From Pseudomonadota bacterium (GTDB lineage: Bacteria; Pseudomonadota; Alphaproteobacteria; Reyranellales; Reyranellaceae), in contig JAFEBU010000017.1 in the NCBI GenBank assembly GCA_018242505.1, positions 110,248-174,247 of the forward strand: a stretch of 64,000 bases of DNA, read 5' to 3'. Below the pieces are notes generated by a model. That model was given only the letters and a program-made list of their open reading frames with translations. It did no database searches and was not told the DNA's origin. Below are positions 8,676-17,320 of the stretch, piece after piece. The position numbers were made by a program, and so were the translations under genes. Within the stretch, counting starts at the first letter, position 1. Each line of letters opens with the position of its first letter.

Positions 8676-9068
8676 ATGGGGAGCGTCGTGGATTTCTGCG
8701 GCGCCCGGGTGCTGATCGTCGAGGACAACTTCCTGGTCGCGACGGACCTGAGCGCAATGATCACGGCGTCCGGCGGTACGGTGATCGGGCCTGCCGGCGA
8801 CGCAGTGAAGGCGTGCGCCTTGACCAAGGTCGGGGGTCCGGATCTCGCTGTACTCGACGTCAAGCTTCACGAAGGCGATTCCCGCGCGGTGGTGGACGAG
8901 CTCGAACGACATCATGTGCCGTTCCTCGTCCTGACGGCGTACGAGCAGTCGGGGCTGCCGCCCTGTTTCGCCGGCGTGCCGTATCTCAGCAAGCCGTTCA
9001 TGGAAGACGATCTGCTGCGCCTGCTGGTGACCCTGCTCCCGCGGCCGGCGACTCGCTCTCCCATGTAG
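8676..9068 (+). CDS. Stand-alone response regulator receiver protein
   Basis: A 130-residue receiver domain without an output domain. The acidic pair is at VEDN, the phospho-acceptor is Asp61 in AVLDVKL, the Thr switch is in VLTAYEQ and the conserved Lys in YLSKPF. Such single-domain proteins often act in phosphorelays with HWE-type kinases, a type found at 53.3-54.7 kb in this window. No kinase gene is adjacent. Confidence 0.88.
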   Translation: MGSVVDFCGARVLIVEDNFLVATDLSAMITASGGTVIGPAGDAVKACALTKVGGPDLAVLDVKLHEGDSRAVVDELERHHVPFLVLTAYEQSGLPPCFAGVPYLSKPFMEDDLLRLLVTLLPRPATRSPM

Positions 9069-9235
9069 CCGATCGGCGCGCGACAATGCGCTCGTGATGC
9101 CCGCCGGTCGGTCGGATCGGCGTGCAGGTTTTACTCACGCCCTTTCACGTAAACTATCGGTTGTATCCAACATGCCGGAGGCAGGCGTGCACGAGGGTAG
9201 TCGGTGCCCTATGCTCGCCGCCTTGGAGGATTGCG

Positions 9236-10171
9236 ATGCCCAAGCTTGGATACCTGCTGCCGACGCGCGAGCGCGTCATGGAGAACCAGCCGGCGACCGG
9301 TGCGCTGCTGAGGTTGGCCGAGCGCGCCGAGACGGTCGGCTTCGATTCGATCTGGGTCGGCGATTCGGTGACGGCGCGGCCGCGCCACGATCCGCTGACC
9401 CTGCTCGCCGCCGTCGCCGCGCGCACGCGCAAGGCCGAACTCGGCACCGCGGTGCTCCTGCCGGCGCTGCGCAATCCGGTGCTGCTCGCGCACCAGGTGG
9501 CGACGCTCGACCGGATCGCGGAGGGCCGGCTGATCCTGGGCATCGGCATCGCCGCCGACATGCCGGCGATCCGGCGCGAGTTCGAGGCGACCGGCGTGCC
9601 GTTCGACAAGCGCGTGGGCCGCATGAACGAGGCGATGCGGCTCTGCAAGGCGCTGTGGAGCGGCAAGCCGATCGACTGGAGCGGGCTGTGGACGGTGAAG
9701 CAGGGAACCGTCGGCCCGACACCGCATCGGCCGGGCGGTCCGCCGATCTGGTTCGGCGGCGGCCTGCCGGCGGGACGCGAGCGCACCGGCCGGCTCTATG
9801 ACGGCTGGTTCCCCAACCTGCCGACGCCCGAGGAGTATCCGGCGCAGATGGAGGAAGTGCGGGCCGCCGCGCGCGCGGTGAACCGCGATCCCAACGCGAT
9901 CACGCCGGCGATGTATCTCACGCTCGCCATCGACGACGACGCGGCCCGCGCCGATGCCAGGATCAACGCCTACCTCGAAAACTACTACAACGTGCCGGCC
10001 GCCGGCATGCGCGCCCGCCAGCGCTCCTTCGCCGGCCCCGCCGCGCAGGCCGCGGCGTGGATCAAGAGCTACGCCGACGCGGGCGTCACCCACATCATGC
10101 TGCGCTTCGCCGGCGACCACGAACGCCACCTCGACATCGCCGCAAAGATCAAACGCGACCTCGGGTGGTGA
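9236..10171 (+). CDS. Luciferase-like (LLM class) flavin-dependent oxidoreductase
   Basis: A 311-residue TIM-barrel enzyme of the bacterial luciferase-like family, which uses FMN or F420 to oxidise small molecules. Family marks include the TVGFDSIWVGDSV loop, ALRNPVLLAHQVATLD, the G-R-L-I-L-G-I-G-I turn and G-G-P-P-I-W-F-G-G. A ribosome site TTGGAGGA precedes the ATG at 9236. Substrate and cofactor cannot be read from sequence. Its 3-prime end resembles short remnants at 14.04 and 18.54 kb. Confidence 0.88.
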   Translation: MPKLGYLLPTRERVMENQPATGALLRLAERAETVGFDSIWVGDSVTARPRHDPLTLLAAVAARTRKAELGTAVLLPALRNPVLLAHQVATLDRIAEGRLILGIGIAADMPAIRREFEATGVPFDKRVGRMNEAMRLCKALWSGKPIDWSGLWTVKQGTVGPTPHRPGGPPIWFGGGLPAGRERTGRLYDGWFPNLPTPEEYPAQMEEVRAAARAVNRDPNAITPAMYLTLAIDDDAARADARINAYLENYYNVPAAGMRARQRSFAGPAAQAAAWIKSYADAGVTHIMLRFAGDHERHLDIAAKIKRDLGW

Positions 10172-10364
10172 CGCTCCATGAGTTCCGGTCGCCGTCGGGT
10201 GCGCGCCTGCTTGGCGAACTCGATGCCGAGCTCGGGGAAGGTCGGGAGCATTCAGGTCACCGCCACGTTCTGGATCGTACCGGGATTGCCAGGCGCCGGG
10301 AGGCCAAACCGGTTCAACGATCGCTGACCGCCTCGGCCGATCCTGTCAGTTGCCGTTCGACAGC

Positions 10365-10907
10365 TTATTCCGATCTTGAGTTCACGCCTGCGATTTTCGG
10401 ACCTCGATGGAACATGAGGGACCATAGTTGGCCTTCGCCAAGAATCTGGCTGATCTCGCGAAGCGCGAAGAACGGGAGCAGCGAGACCGCCATGATCGCC
10501 CAGACACAGCCCAGGCCGATCCACGTACCGCCCCCGATTACGGGAACGCTCGCCGCGGCAGACCTGCCTGCGAGCATCCCGACCGCCGTTTCTTCCAGCA
10601 CGTGGAAGGCGATGAATACGATGGCGAAGAGGGCCGACTTGTAGGTGATCGGATAGATCATCGGCAGGTGATCGAACCGGCGTCCCAGCTTCAGACTCTC
10701 CGCGACCAGCATGACTTTCGCCAGGATGGCGGCGTTGATGAACGCAAACCCCTGCGGGATGAAGCTCACGTCCGCCTTGCCCAGGATCACCGCCTCGTTG
10801 AGCACAAACAGTCCGAACACCACCCAGAGATAGACGAACATGAGCAGGAAGCGGCGGAACTCGTCGATTCCCCGGGCTGCCAGGTCGCGCAGACGATCGC
10901 TACTCAT
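10365..10907 (-). CDS. Conserved membrane protein, four predicted helices
   Basis: A 180-residue inner-membrane protein with hydrophobic segments at about 20-42, 55-70, 88-112 and 130-150. It carries an H-x-x-E-E charged turn (FHVLEETAVG) in the middle. I do not know its function. Its ATG overlaps the end of the decarboxylase-like gene by eight bases, so it is the third gene of the BKACE cluster and may move or sense a metabolite of that pathway. Confidence 0.7.
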   Translation of the reverse strand: MSSDRLRDLAARGIDEFRRFLLMFVYLWVVFGLFVLNEAVILGKADVSFIPQGFAFINAAILAKVMLVAESLKLGRRFDHLPMIYPITYKSALFAIVFIAFHVLEETAVGMLAGRSAAASVPVIGGGTWIGLGCVWAIMAVSLLPFFALREISQILGEGQLWSLMFHRGPKIAGVNSRSE

Positions 10908-11640
10908 GGGCACGCTCCCGGTCGGCCTCGTCCATGCGCTTCAGTTCCGCGGCGAGGATGGGCACACCAAGATTGCAGGCCTGAACGCCCTGCACGACGC
11001 AGAGCTTCAGCACCTCCATGACTTCCTCGACTGTCGCGCCGGCCTTGAGCGCACCCCTGATGTGGCGACGCGTGCCCGGCGCGTACATGTGCGTATAGGA
11101 GGCATCGAAGGCGATGCTCAGCAGCTCGACCTCCTTGGCCGTGAATGTTTTGCTGGCATAGATGCCGACCCCGGTCGCCATGAACTCGTCCGTCCAGGCC
11201 GCATCGAGCTCGAAGAACGGGTCCCAGGCCGTGTTCCATTGTCCTGCCGCCCGCATCCCGTCGCAGGCCGGAGTCGGTCCAACGACCTTCTGCGAGGGCC
11301 TTGCACCGGCAGCCTCCGCCTCCTCCAGCAGGATCGGCGCCCCAAGACTGCAGGAATGGATCGACATCACGGACGCCATCTTCAGGACCATGAGGATTTC
11401 GTTCCTGGTCGCGCCTGCAGCGAGAGCGGCGCGGATATGGCGTCGCGTGCCGTCCGGATCGAGATTGGTGCAAGCCGCATTGAGGCCTACGCCCACCAGC
11501 TCGATGAACTTGCGCGGCAGGACGCCATGAACCCAAGGATCAGTGGTCATGGTCCTGCAGATGGTGGCCCAGGCCGGATCCCATGCGTGCAATTGTTCGA
11601 GGGCCGCGTCCCAAGGCCCGGTTTCCATACCCGTCTGCAT
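10900..11640 (-). CDS. Carboxymuconolactone decarboxylase family protein with two tandem domains
   Basis: A 246-residue protein made of two AhpD-like helical repeats: each half has R-R-H-I-R-(A/G)-A-L-x-A-G-A-T followed by a helix ending in C-x-L-G-x-P-I-L. The CxxC pair of AhpD peroxidases is missing; each half keeps a single Cys (S-I-H-S-C-S-L-G and Q-A-C-N-L-G). This favours a decarboxylase- or isomerase-like role over thiol redox chemistry. It lies between a BKACE enzyme and a membrane protein on the same strand. Confidence 0.8.
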   Translation of the reverse strand: MQTGMETGPWDAALEQLHAWDPAWATICRTMTTDPWVHGVLPRKFIELVGVGLNAACTNLDPDGTRRHIRAALAAGATRNEILMVLKMASVMSIHSCSLGAPILLEEAEAAGARPSQKVVGPTPACDGMRAAGQWNTAWDPFFELDAAWTDEFMATGVGIYASKTFTAKEVELLSIAFDASYTHMYAPGTRRHIRGALKAGATVEEVMEVLKLCVVQGVQACNLGVPILAAELKRMDEADRERAHE

Positions 11641-11727
11641 GCTGTTCCCTTTGGCCGTCAGATAGTGTTTGCGGTGCAGGCCGCGGTACCACGGACCCTG
11701 AAGGCCCGAGGCACCACGCGGCGATTG

Positions 11728-12840
11728 CTACAGGACGCTGACGGGACTGGTCCGTGCCTCCGTTGGCCTGGGCAGACGCCCGTCAGTGTCGTAGGTGAGG
11801 AAGCCCTTGTAGCCTTCCGGTCGGTTGGGCGGCAGGCCCAGCTTGAACAGCGTTTCCTCGACCGTGTCGTACCAGACGCCGATCTGCATCATTTTGCGGG
11901 CCTCGTCCGCAGTGGCGACCTTGCGGCCGAACTGCTCCGACATCTTCACGGCCCACTCGATCTGCTTCACCGTCGACCAGCGCTGCCTTCGCGCATCCCA
12001 GATGTTGTCCTCGTTCCCCACCCGGACATGAGTGCCAAGAATGATGGCAAGGTTCTGGATCGCGATGTTGCCGCGCATGCTGCTCCAGAACGTGACACTG
12101 GAAGCACCATGCGGCGTGCGACGAAGCATCTCCATCCAGTCGAAGGGATTGCGGCCCATCGAGCCGCCGCCGTAGCCGCAAAGGGCCACGTTCATCGGCC
12201 CCATGTAGACGCCGGAGCGAATCAGCCGCTCGATGATCTCGAGTTGATGAACGTGGCCGGGCACGAAGTAGGGTTGTATCCCATGAGCGCGCAGCCGCTT
12301 GAGGTGCTCGATGTAGAATTTCGATGTCGAATCCACGACCATGTCGGCCCACGCCGCCTGGACCTTGGGATCGTCGAGATGCGTTCCCTTGGCATCGCCC
12401 GGAATGAACGCCTGGGTAACGTCCCACAACGTGGTACCGGTGGTGATCGTGACGCAATCCGGCTTGGGATCGAGCTCGGTGAGCATGTGGCGCGTGTCGT
12501 AGTCGAGCCACTTGGCCTTCGCTTCTGCGGTATGAGGCGAGAAGGAGATCGAGCCCCCGACCTGCAGGATCATCTTGGGCACCGCCTCGCGGAGACGGGC
12601 GAGGAGATAGTTGTATTCCTCGAAGTTGCTTGAACCCTGACCGGTCTTGGGGTCGCGCACATGGACATGCAGCATCGTGGCGCCGGCATTGTAGCAATCC
12701 ACGGCAATCTGGACCTGTTGATCCCAGGTCAGGGGCAGCTCCTCGACATCGCCGGGAAGCCACTCCGGGCCGTAAGGCGCCGCCGTGATGATGAGCGGCT
12801 GCATATTCTCGGGAAACAGCGAATCGTCCGTAAAATACAT
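11728..12840 (-). CDS. BKACE family enzyme (beta-keto acid cleavage, DUF849)
   Basis: A 370-residue TIM-barrel zinc enzyme of the 3-keto-5-aminohexanoate cleavage family. These condense a beta-keto acid with acetyl-CoA to give acetoacetate and a CoA ester. The metal motif HVHVRD lies at residues 58-63 and a second His site is in FVPGHVHQLE. It is somewhat longer than Kce and has a Pro-rich tail. The substrate is open. It is transcribed first of three genes and divergent from an AraC regulator that probably controls it. Confidence 0.85.
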   Translation of the reverse strand: MYFTDDSLFPENMQPLIITAAPYGPEWLPGDVEELPLTWDQQVQIAVDCYNAGATMLHVHVRDPKTGQGSSNFEEYNYLLARLREAVPKMILQVGGSISFSPHTAEAKAKWLDYDTRHMLTELDPKPDCVTITTGTTLWDVTQAFIPGDAKGTHLDDPKVQAAWADMVVDSTSKFYIEHLKRLRAHGIQPYFVPGHVHQLEIIERLIRSGVYMGPMNVALCGYGGGSMGRNPFDWMEMLRRTPHGASSVTFWSSMRGNIAIQNLAIILGTHVRVGNEDNIWDARRQRWSTVKQIEWAVKMSEQFGRKVATADEARKMMQIGVWYDTVEETLFKLGLPPNRPEGYKGFLTYDTDGRLPRPTEARTSPVSVL

Positions 12841-12897
12841 GAAAACCTCTCTCGCATGCCTTGATCACGCGAAAGGCAACCACATTGACGGCGGGAG

Positions 12898-12930
12898 GGT
12901 TTGACATACATGGGCAAACCTTTGGACAAT
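12898..12930. promoter_or_regulatory. Inverted repeat and candidate promoter between BKACE and araC genes
   Basis: GGTTTG (12898-12903) and CAAACC (12915-12920) form perfect arms 11 bases apart. A TTGACA at 12901 and GACAAT at 12925 spaced 18 bases form a plausible plus-strand promoter. This fits autoregulation of the AraC gene. It is weak evidence for an exact transcription start. Confidence 0.4.
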
Positions 12931-12950
12931 TGGGGACACGGCCCCAGAAC

Positions 12951-13973
12951 TTGCCACCGACCGCCTCCACGACCGAACTGATCCGCGCCGCCAGCCTGAC
13001 GGCCTTCCCGGAAACCGCGCGGTCATTTGGCCTGAAACCGGAATCCCTGCTCTCCGAGGTCGGTATCGACCGGCGTGCGCTGGACGATCCCGAAATGCGC
13101 ATCTCCGCACCCGTCTTCGGCCGGCTCCTCGAACTGGCGGCTCGGCAGTCGAAAGCCGAGGCGTTCGGGCTGCACATGGCCGAAACACGGAGCATTGTGA
13201 TCCTGGGACCGATCGGCTTGCTGCTTCGCGAGGAACCGACGGTGCGCCATGCGCTCCGGTCGCTGGCCAAATACCTTTTCCTGCACAACGAGGTGCTTGC
13301 GTTGCACCTCGACGAAGTCGAAGACCAAGCTGTCGTGAGCCTGGAGATCCACCTCGCCAGGCAAATGCCGTTCCGGCAGGGTGTCGAGCTCAGCATCGCG
13401 GTTCTTTATCGCATCTTGCAGTCCCTGATCGGCCCGACGTGGCAGCCCATCGTCTGCCTCTCGCACGAACCGCCGGCACGCCGTGACGTGCACCACCGCG
13501 TGCTCGGGCTGCGAGTGGATTTCCGCTGCAACTACAACGGAATGATCTTTCCCGCGCGGGACCTCGACCGGCCCCTGCCCGGAGCCAGTCCAATATTCGC
13601 CGAACATGCGCGGCGTTATCTGGAATCCATGGCCAACAGGACCGGTGCAACGCTCGAGGCCAAGGTGCGCGAACTGGTCCGTGCGCAGCTTTCGTCCGGC
13701 CGCTGCACGGTCGACCGCCTGGCCCATCAAATCGGCTGCGATCGTCGCACACTACATCGCAGGCTCGCGCTGGAGCAGGTCACCTTCGACGCGATCCTGC
13801 ACTCCGTGCGCGGCGAACTCGCCGTGCGGCTGTTGCAAAATCGACGGGCCAACCTCGCTTCGACTGCGGACATGCTCGGCTTCTCCAGCACCAGCGCCTT
13901 TTCCCGCTGGTTCCTCGATCGCTTCGGCACGCGGCCATCGGAATGGCGAAAGCAGTCCCTGCATTCCGGCTGA
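12951..13973 (+). CDS. AraC family transcriptional regulator with Arabinose_bd-type sensor domain
   Basis: About 340 residues: an N-terminal ligand domain of the OruR/ArgR-like type (residues about 10-200) and a C-terminal pair of helix-turn-helix motifs (about 240-335) with CDRRTLHRRLALE and G-F-S-S-T-S-A-F-S-R-W-F. No in-frame ATG exists near the start; TTG at 12951 was chosen because it follows the candidate promoter and gives a normal N-terminus (P-P-T-A-S-T-T-E-L-I). TTG at 12861 is an alternative. It probably activates the divergent BKACE operon. Its 3-prime end is followed by a 15-bp duplication. Confidence 0.82.
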   Translation: MPPTASTTELIRAASLTAFPETARSFGLKPESLLSEVGIDRRALDDPEMRISAPVFGRLLELAARQSKAEAFGLHMAETRSIVILGPIGLLLREEPTVRHALRSLAKYLFLHNEVLALHLDEVEDQAVVSLEIHLARQMPFRQGVELSIAVLYRILQSLIGPTWQPIVCLSHEPPARRDVHHRVLGLRVDFRCNYNGMIFPARDLDRPLPGASPIFAEHARRYLESMANRTGATLEAKVRELVRAQLSSGRCTVDRLAHQIGCDRRTLHRRLALEQVTFDAILHSVRGELAVRLLQNRRANLASTADMLGFSSTSAFSRWFLDRFGTRPSEWRKQSLHSG

Positions 13974-14042
13974 CGCCTTCGATGCTGACGCCTTCGATGT
14001 AGGAGAGTCTCGAAGGGCAAGCCTCGACCGACCGGCGCCAGG

Positions 14043-14168
14043 CACCTGATACCACGCTTCGCCGGCGACCGCGAAACAGACGAAACGCAAATGGCCCGCC
14101 GCGACATCAACGAGTCACGGGAGCGGCGTGAGGATGGATGGTCGGCACAGATGTTGCCGGCATCGTAG
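14043..14168 (+). pseudogene. Possible luciferase-like gene 3-prime remnant
   Basis: Reads HLIPRFAGDRETDETQ and continues to a stop at 14166-14168. The beginning resembles the C-terminus of the luciferase-like protein ending at 10171 (H-I-M-L-R-F-A-G-D-H-E-R). No upstream part of the gene is present. The rest of 13974-14333 holds only a 15-bp duplication (CTGACGCCTTCGATG twice). Confidence 0.35.
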
Positions 14169-14333
14169 GACACATCGCGGCAGGCGAATTTCCTGCCATC
14201 AGGACACTGTCATCTCGAGCGTAGCAAGTGAAGCCGCGGGCGCACCCGTAAGCGCCTATCGGCGAGTCATGCCCTGCGATTCTACCTGTGATTGGAGAAA
14301 GGACTTCATTTCAACCCAGAGAGTGAGGACAAA

Positions 14334-16319
14334 ATGCTGTATTTCCAAGGGACCGATAATAAGCTGTGGGGCCTCAACGTCGACGGCACCGGGGGCATCA
14401 ACCTCGGCGGATACAAGACGAGCTCCACGCCCGTCGCTTTCGGCTCGAACCTGTATTTCCAGGGGACCGACCACAAGCTCTGGAAGACGAACCTCGACGG
14501 CTCGCACGGCGTCGATCTCGGCGGCTACGCCACCAGCTCCACGCCGTTCCTGACCAGCAGCCACATCTATTTCCAGGGCACCGACGACAAGCTGTGGCAG
14601 GTCGCGCTGGACGGCAGCGGCGGCGCCAACCTCGGCGGCTACAAGACGAAATCCATGCCGTACGTTTTCGGCGAGTACGTCTATTTCCAGGGCACCGACG
14701 ACAAGCTCTGGCGCGTCCTCCTGGACGGCACCCAGGGCATCAATCTCGGCGGCTACAAGACCGCTTCGACGCCGTTCGTCACGGCGCAGCATGTCTACTT
14801 CCGCGGCACCGACAACAAGCTGTGGCAGACCAACATCGACGGCACGCACGGCGTCCATCTCGGCGGCTACGACACCAACTCGATGCCCTTCGTCACGGCG
14901 AGCAACGTCTACTTCCAGGGCACCGACAACAAGCTCTGGCGCATCAACCTCGACGGCAACGGCGGGACCAACCTGGGCGGATACAAGACCAAGTCGTCGC
15001 CGGTCGTCGGCAACGGCTATGTCTTCTTCCAGGGAACCGACAACGCCCTCTGGCGCCTCAACCTCGACGGCTCGCATGGCGTCCATCTCGGCAATTTCAA
15101 CACCGCCTCGACGCCGTTCGTCGTCGATCCGGCCAACCAGCCGATAGGCGGGTCCCTGTTGCCGCGATACTTCGTGTTGACCACGGTCTACTCGCCGCCG
15201 GGCACCGACGCAGGCGCCGCCAACTCGGGCAGCGGCACATCGTCCGTCGACTACGGCAGCAGCAGCAGCACCGGCACCACGACGACAACCGCCAGCTCGT
15301 TCCAGGACAGCGTGAGCGTCAGTGTCGGCATCGGTGGCGGCGACAAGGACATCGGCGGCCTGGGCGCCGACTTCAGCTATACCAAGGCGACGTCCGATTC
15401 CGTATCGGTCGAGGTCAAGAAGACCGCGAGCTTCGACATCAAGGTGCCCGGCCCGGCGGCGAACGGGATCGATCACAGCCGTGACCGCTTCTATCTCTGG
15501 CTCAACCCGATGGTGAATGTCACGATCGATCCCCAGAACAACCTGGCCTGGGAACTCGGCGTCAACGGGCCGACGATGATCATCCAGTATGTCGAGGTGG
15601 GCTGGCTGCAGAACCCGTCGACCATGCAGCCGGGCGTCAGGGCCCTGCTCGACAGGGCCGGGCTCACCGCCGACGACTACCGGGATATCCTGGCCCTCAA
15701 TCCGTTCGCCTCGGGAGCCAGGACGATCGATCCCAATCGATTCGTCCCCTTGCCGCAGAGCTTCCCCTACGAAGCGCCCGACAATGCGAACGATTCGATC
15801 TCGACATCGACCTACGTCCTGCAGAACAGCGTGACCAACACGCGCACGACGCAGGTGCAGTACACCACCAACTTCAGCGTATCGGGCGGCCTCAACGTCC
15901 TGATCTTCAAGCTGAAGTCGTCGGCGAGCCTGCAGTGGACCAACACCTCGTCGACCACCAGCACCAATGCGACCACCCAGTCCGCGACGGCGGTCATCGG
16001 CGGGCCCTCCTTCGGCTACACCGGCCCGACGGACGTGCTGGCCTATATCGACACGATCTACAATTCGTTCATGTTCGCCTTTCCGACCGATCCGCCGGTC
16101 GCGGTGGGCAGCATAACGAACGCACAAGGCAAGGCGGTGGCCCACCAGCCGGTCACGTTGACCGTCGGCCGGTCGCACCTCAGCACCTCCACCGACTCGA
16201 AGGGTCAATACCGCTTCTACGGCAAGCTGAACGGCTCCGGCACCGTCTCCATCGCCGGCAAGGCCTTTCCTGTCTCCGTCGGCGCGGGATCGGCAAAGGC
16301 CACGCTGCATCTGCCCTGA
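14334..16319 (+). CDS. Seven-repeat propeller protein with beta-rich, possibly pore-forming C-terminal region
   Basis: A 661-residue protein. Residues 1-266 are seven repeats of 38 residues, each built on Y-F-Q-G-T-D-x-K-L-W, N-L-D-G and L-G-G-Y-x-T, forming a likely seven-bladed tectonin-like propeller. Residues about 270-590 are Ser/Thr-rich with long alternating stretches such as SVSVSVGIGGG and TTQVQYTTNFSVSGG, a pattern seen in beta-pore toxins. The final 70 residues form a carboxypeptidase-regulatory-like domain. There is no signal peptide. The ATG at 14334 has GAGGAC eight bases upstream. Function is inferred. Confidence 0.75.
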   Translation: MLYFQGTDNKLWGLNVDGTGGINLGGYKTSSTPVAFGSNLYFQGTDHKLWKTNLDGSHGVDLGGYATSSTPFLTSSHIYFQGTDDKLWQVALDGSGGANLGGYKTKSMPYVFGEYVYFQGTDDKLWRVLLDGTQGINLGGYKTASTPFVTAQHVYFRGTDNKLWQTNIDGTHGVHLGGYDTNSMPFVTASNVYFQGTDNKLWRINLDGNGGTNLGGYKTKSSPVVGNGYVFFQGTDNALWRLNLDGSHGVHLGNFNTASTPFVVDPANQPIGGSLLPRYFVLTTVYSPPGTDAGAANSGSGTSSVDYGSSSSTGTTTTTASSFQDSVSVSVGIGGGDKDIGGLGADFSYTKATSDSVSVEVKKTASFDIKVPGPAANGIDHSRDRFYLWLNPMVNVTIDPQNNLAWELGVNGPTMIIQYVEVGWLQNPSTMQPGVRALLDRAGLTADDYRDILALNPFASGARTIDPNRFVPLPQSFPYEAPDNANDSISTSTYVLQNSVTNTRTTQVQYTTNFSVSGGLNVLIFKLKSSASLQWTNTSSTTSTNATTQSATAVIGGPSFGYTGPTDVLAYIDTIYNSFMFAFPTDPPVAVGSITNAQGKAVAHQPVTLTVGRSHLSTSTDSKGQYRFYGKLNGSGTVSIAGKAFPVSVGAGSAKATLHLP

Positions 16320-16385
16320 TCCGGCCTCGCCTTCGGCATTAACGCCCGGGCGCTTCGACCTTTTCCCGGCGCACCGCAAACATCG

Positions 16386-16411
16386 GAAACCGCCCCCGAG
16401 GGGGCGGTTTC
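16386..16411 (+). terminator. Rho-independent terminator after the propeller gene
   Basis: GAAACCGCCCCC and GGGGGCGGTTTC are perfect complements around a two-base centre, followed by TCTTCCC. It lies 66 bases after the stop of the propeller gene and could serve both strands. Confidence 0.8.
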
Positions 16412-16442
16412 TCTTCCCGGGCGACGCCCCGCGGGGTCCAAT

Positions 16443-16552
16443 CGTCGTTGGAGCCCGCCTTAGTTGGTCGCTGGATCCCGCCTCAGTTGTCGCTGGATCC
16501 CGCCTCAATCGTTGTTAGATCCTGCCTCAGTTGTCGTTGGATCCTGCCTCGG
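16443..16552. repeat. About 22-bp tandem repeat, five copies
   Basis: Units around TCGTTGGATCCTGCCTCAGT recur five times with small changes, directly behind the 3-prime end of the cupin gene. Nothing else was recognised here. Confidence 0.8.
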
Positions 16553-16561
16553 GTGTCTGCG

Positions 16562-17173
16562 TCAGTGCATCGTGGCCGGCGACGAGAATGGCTTGGTGGC
16601 GTCGGTGACGAACATGACGAGCGCGACGAGGTCGCCCTTGCCCGTGCTCGAGACTTGCATGGGCGTTCCGGGTCCGCGCCCGGGCATCGACTGACCCGCC
16701 GGCACATGCCTCACGCCCTGCGGGGTTTCCTGGCTGAGTTCGCCGGTCAGCACATAGAAGCTTTCGGACCCGGCATGCATGTGCACCGGCGTCTTGACGC
16801 CGGGCGGTCCGCCCGTCCGGTTGATGCGCAGCAGGTACTCGGGCGCCGAGATGGGCGGCACCGGTCCGATCTCGGCGACCTCGATCCCACCCGGCGACGA
16901 CCCTCCCTTCGGACCGAGCGTGAACAGCCAGGCCTTGCCTGACGCTTCGGCGACGAGCGCAGTCGGACCCGCTGCCGCCTGTGCCTGGGCGAGTGTCGGG
17001 AAGGTGTCGAGGCGCCAGAACAGCGGCCCGGCCGGCAACTGGCGGACCTTCTTCTCGGCGATCGCCTTGACTTCGAACTGCTGCGCCACGGCGGACGCCG
17101 ATGCCAGCAGAGATGCCGCCATCGCGGCAAGCCACACAAAGGATGTGCGCCTGGTGGGTTCGCGGGAAAGCAT
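16562..17173 (-). CDS. Exported cupin-domain protein
   Basis: A 203-residue protein with a signal peptide ending near A-S-A-V-A-Q-Q (about residue 30). The cupin core is near residues 125-175 with HMHAGSESFYVLTGEL, giving two His and a Glu for a metal, and a later P-A-G strand. Such proteins bind a small ligand or metal in the periplasm; the substrate is unknown. The start was taken at 17173 because it gives the shorter, normal signal peptide. It is divergent from the AraC-TPR gene. Confidence 0.75.
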   Translation of the reverse strand: MLSREPTRRTSFVWLAAMAASLLASASAVAQQFEVKAIAEKKVRQLPAGPLFWRLDTFPTLAQAQAAAGPTALVAEASGKAWLFTLGPKGGSSPGGIEVAEIGPVPPISAPEYLLRINRTGGPPGVKTPVHMHAGSESFYVLTGELSQETPQGVRHVPAGQSMPGRGPGTPMQVSSTGKGDLVALVMFVTDATKPFSSPATMH

Positions 17174-17320
17174 CCTGGCTCCCTGGGTTGACTGTCCGTA
17201 CACGCGTCGGAAGCTTGCTGCGGTCCCTACAGCGCGCGCTATTCAGTTCTCGCGCCGATGCTCAAATTTCGCCATAAAAGCGAGTCATCCTTTTGACATA
17301 AACCATGAAGTGCATCTGCG

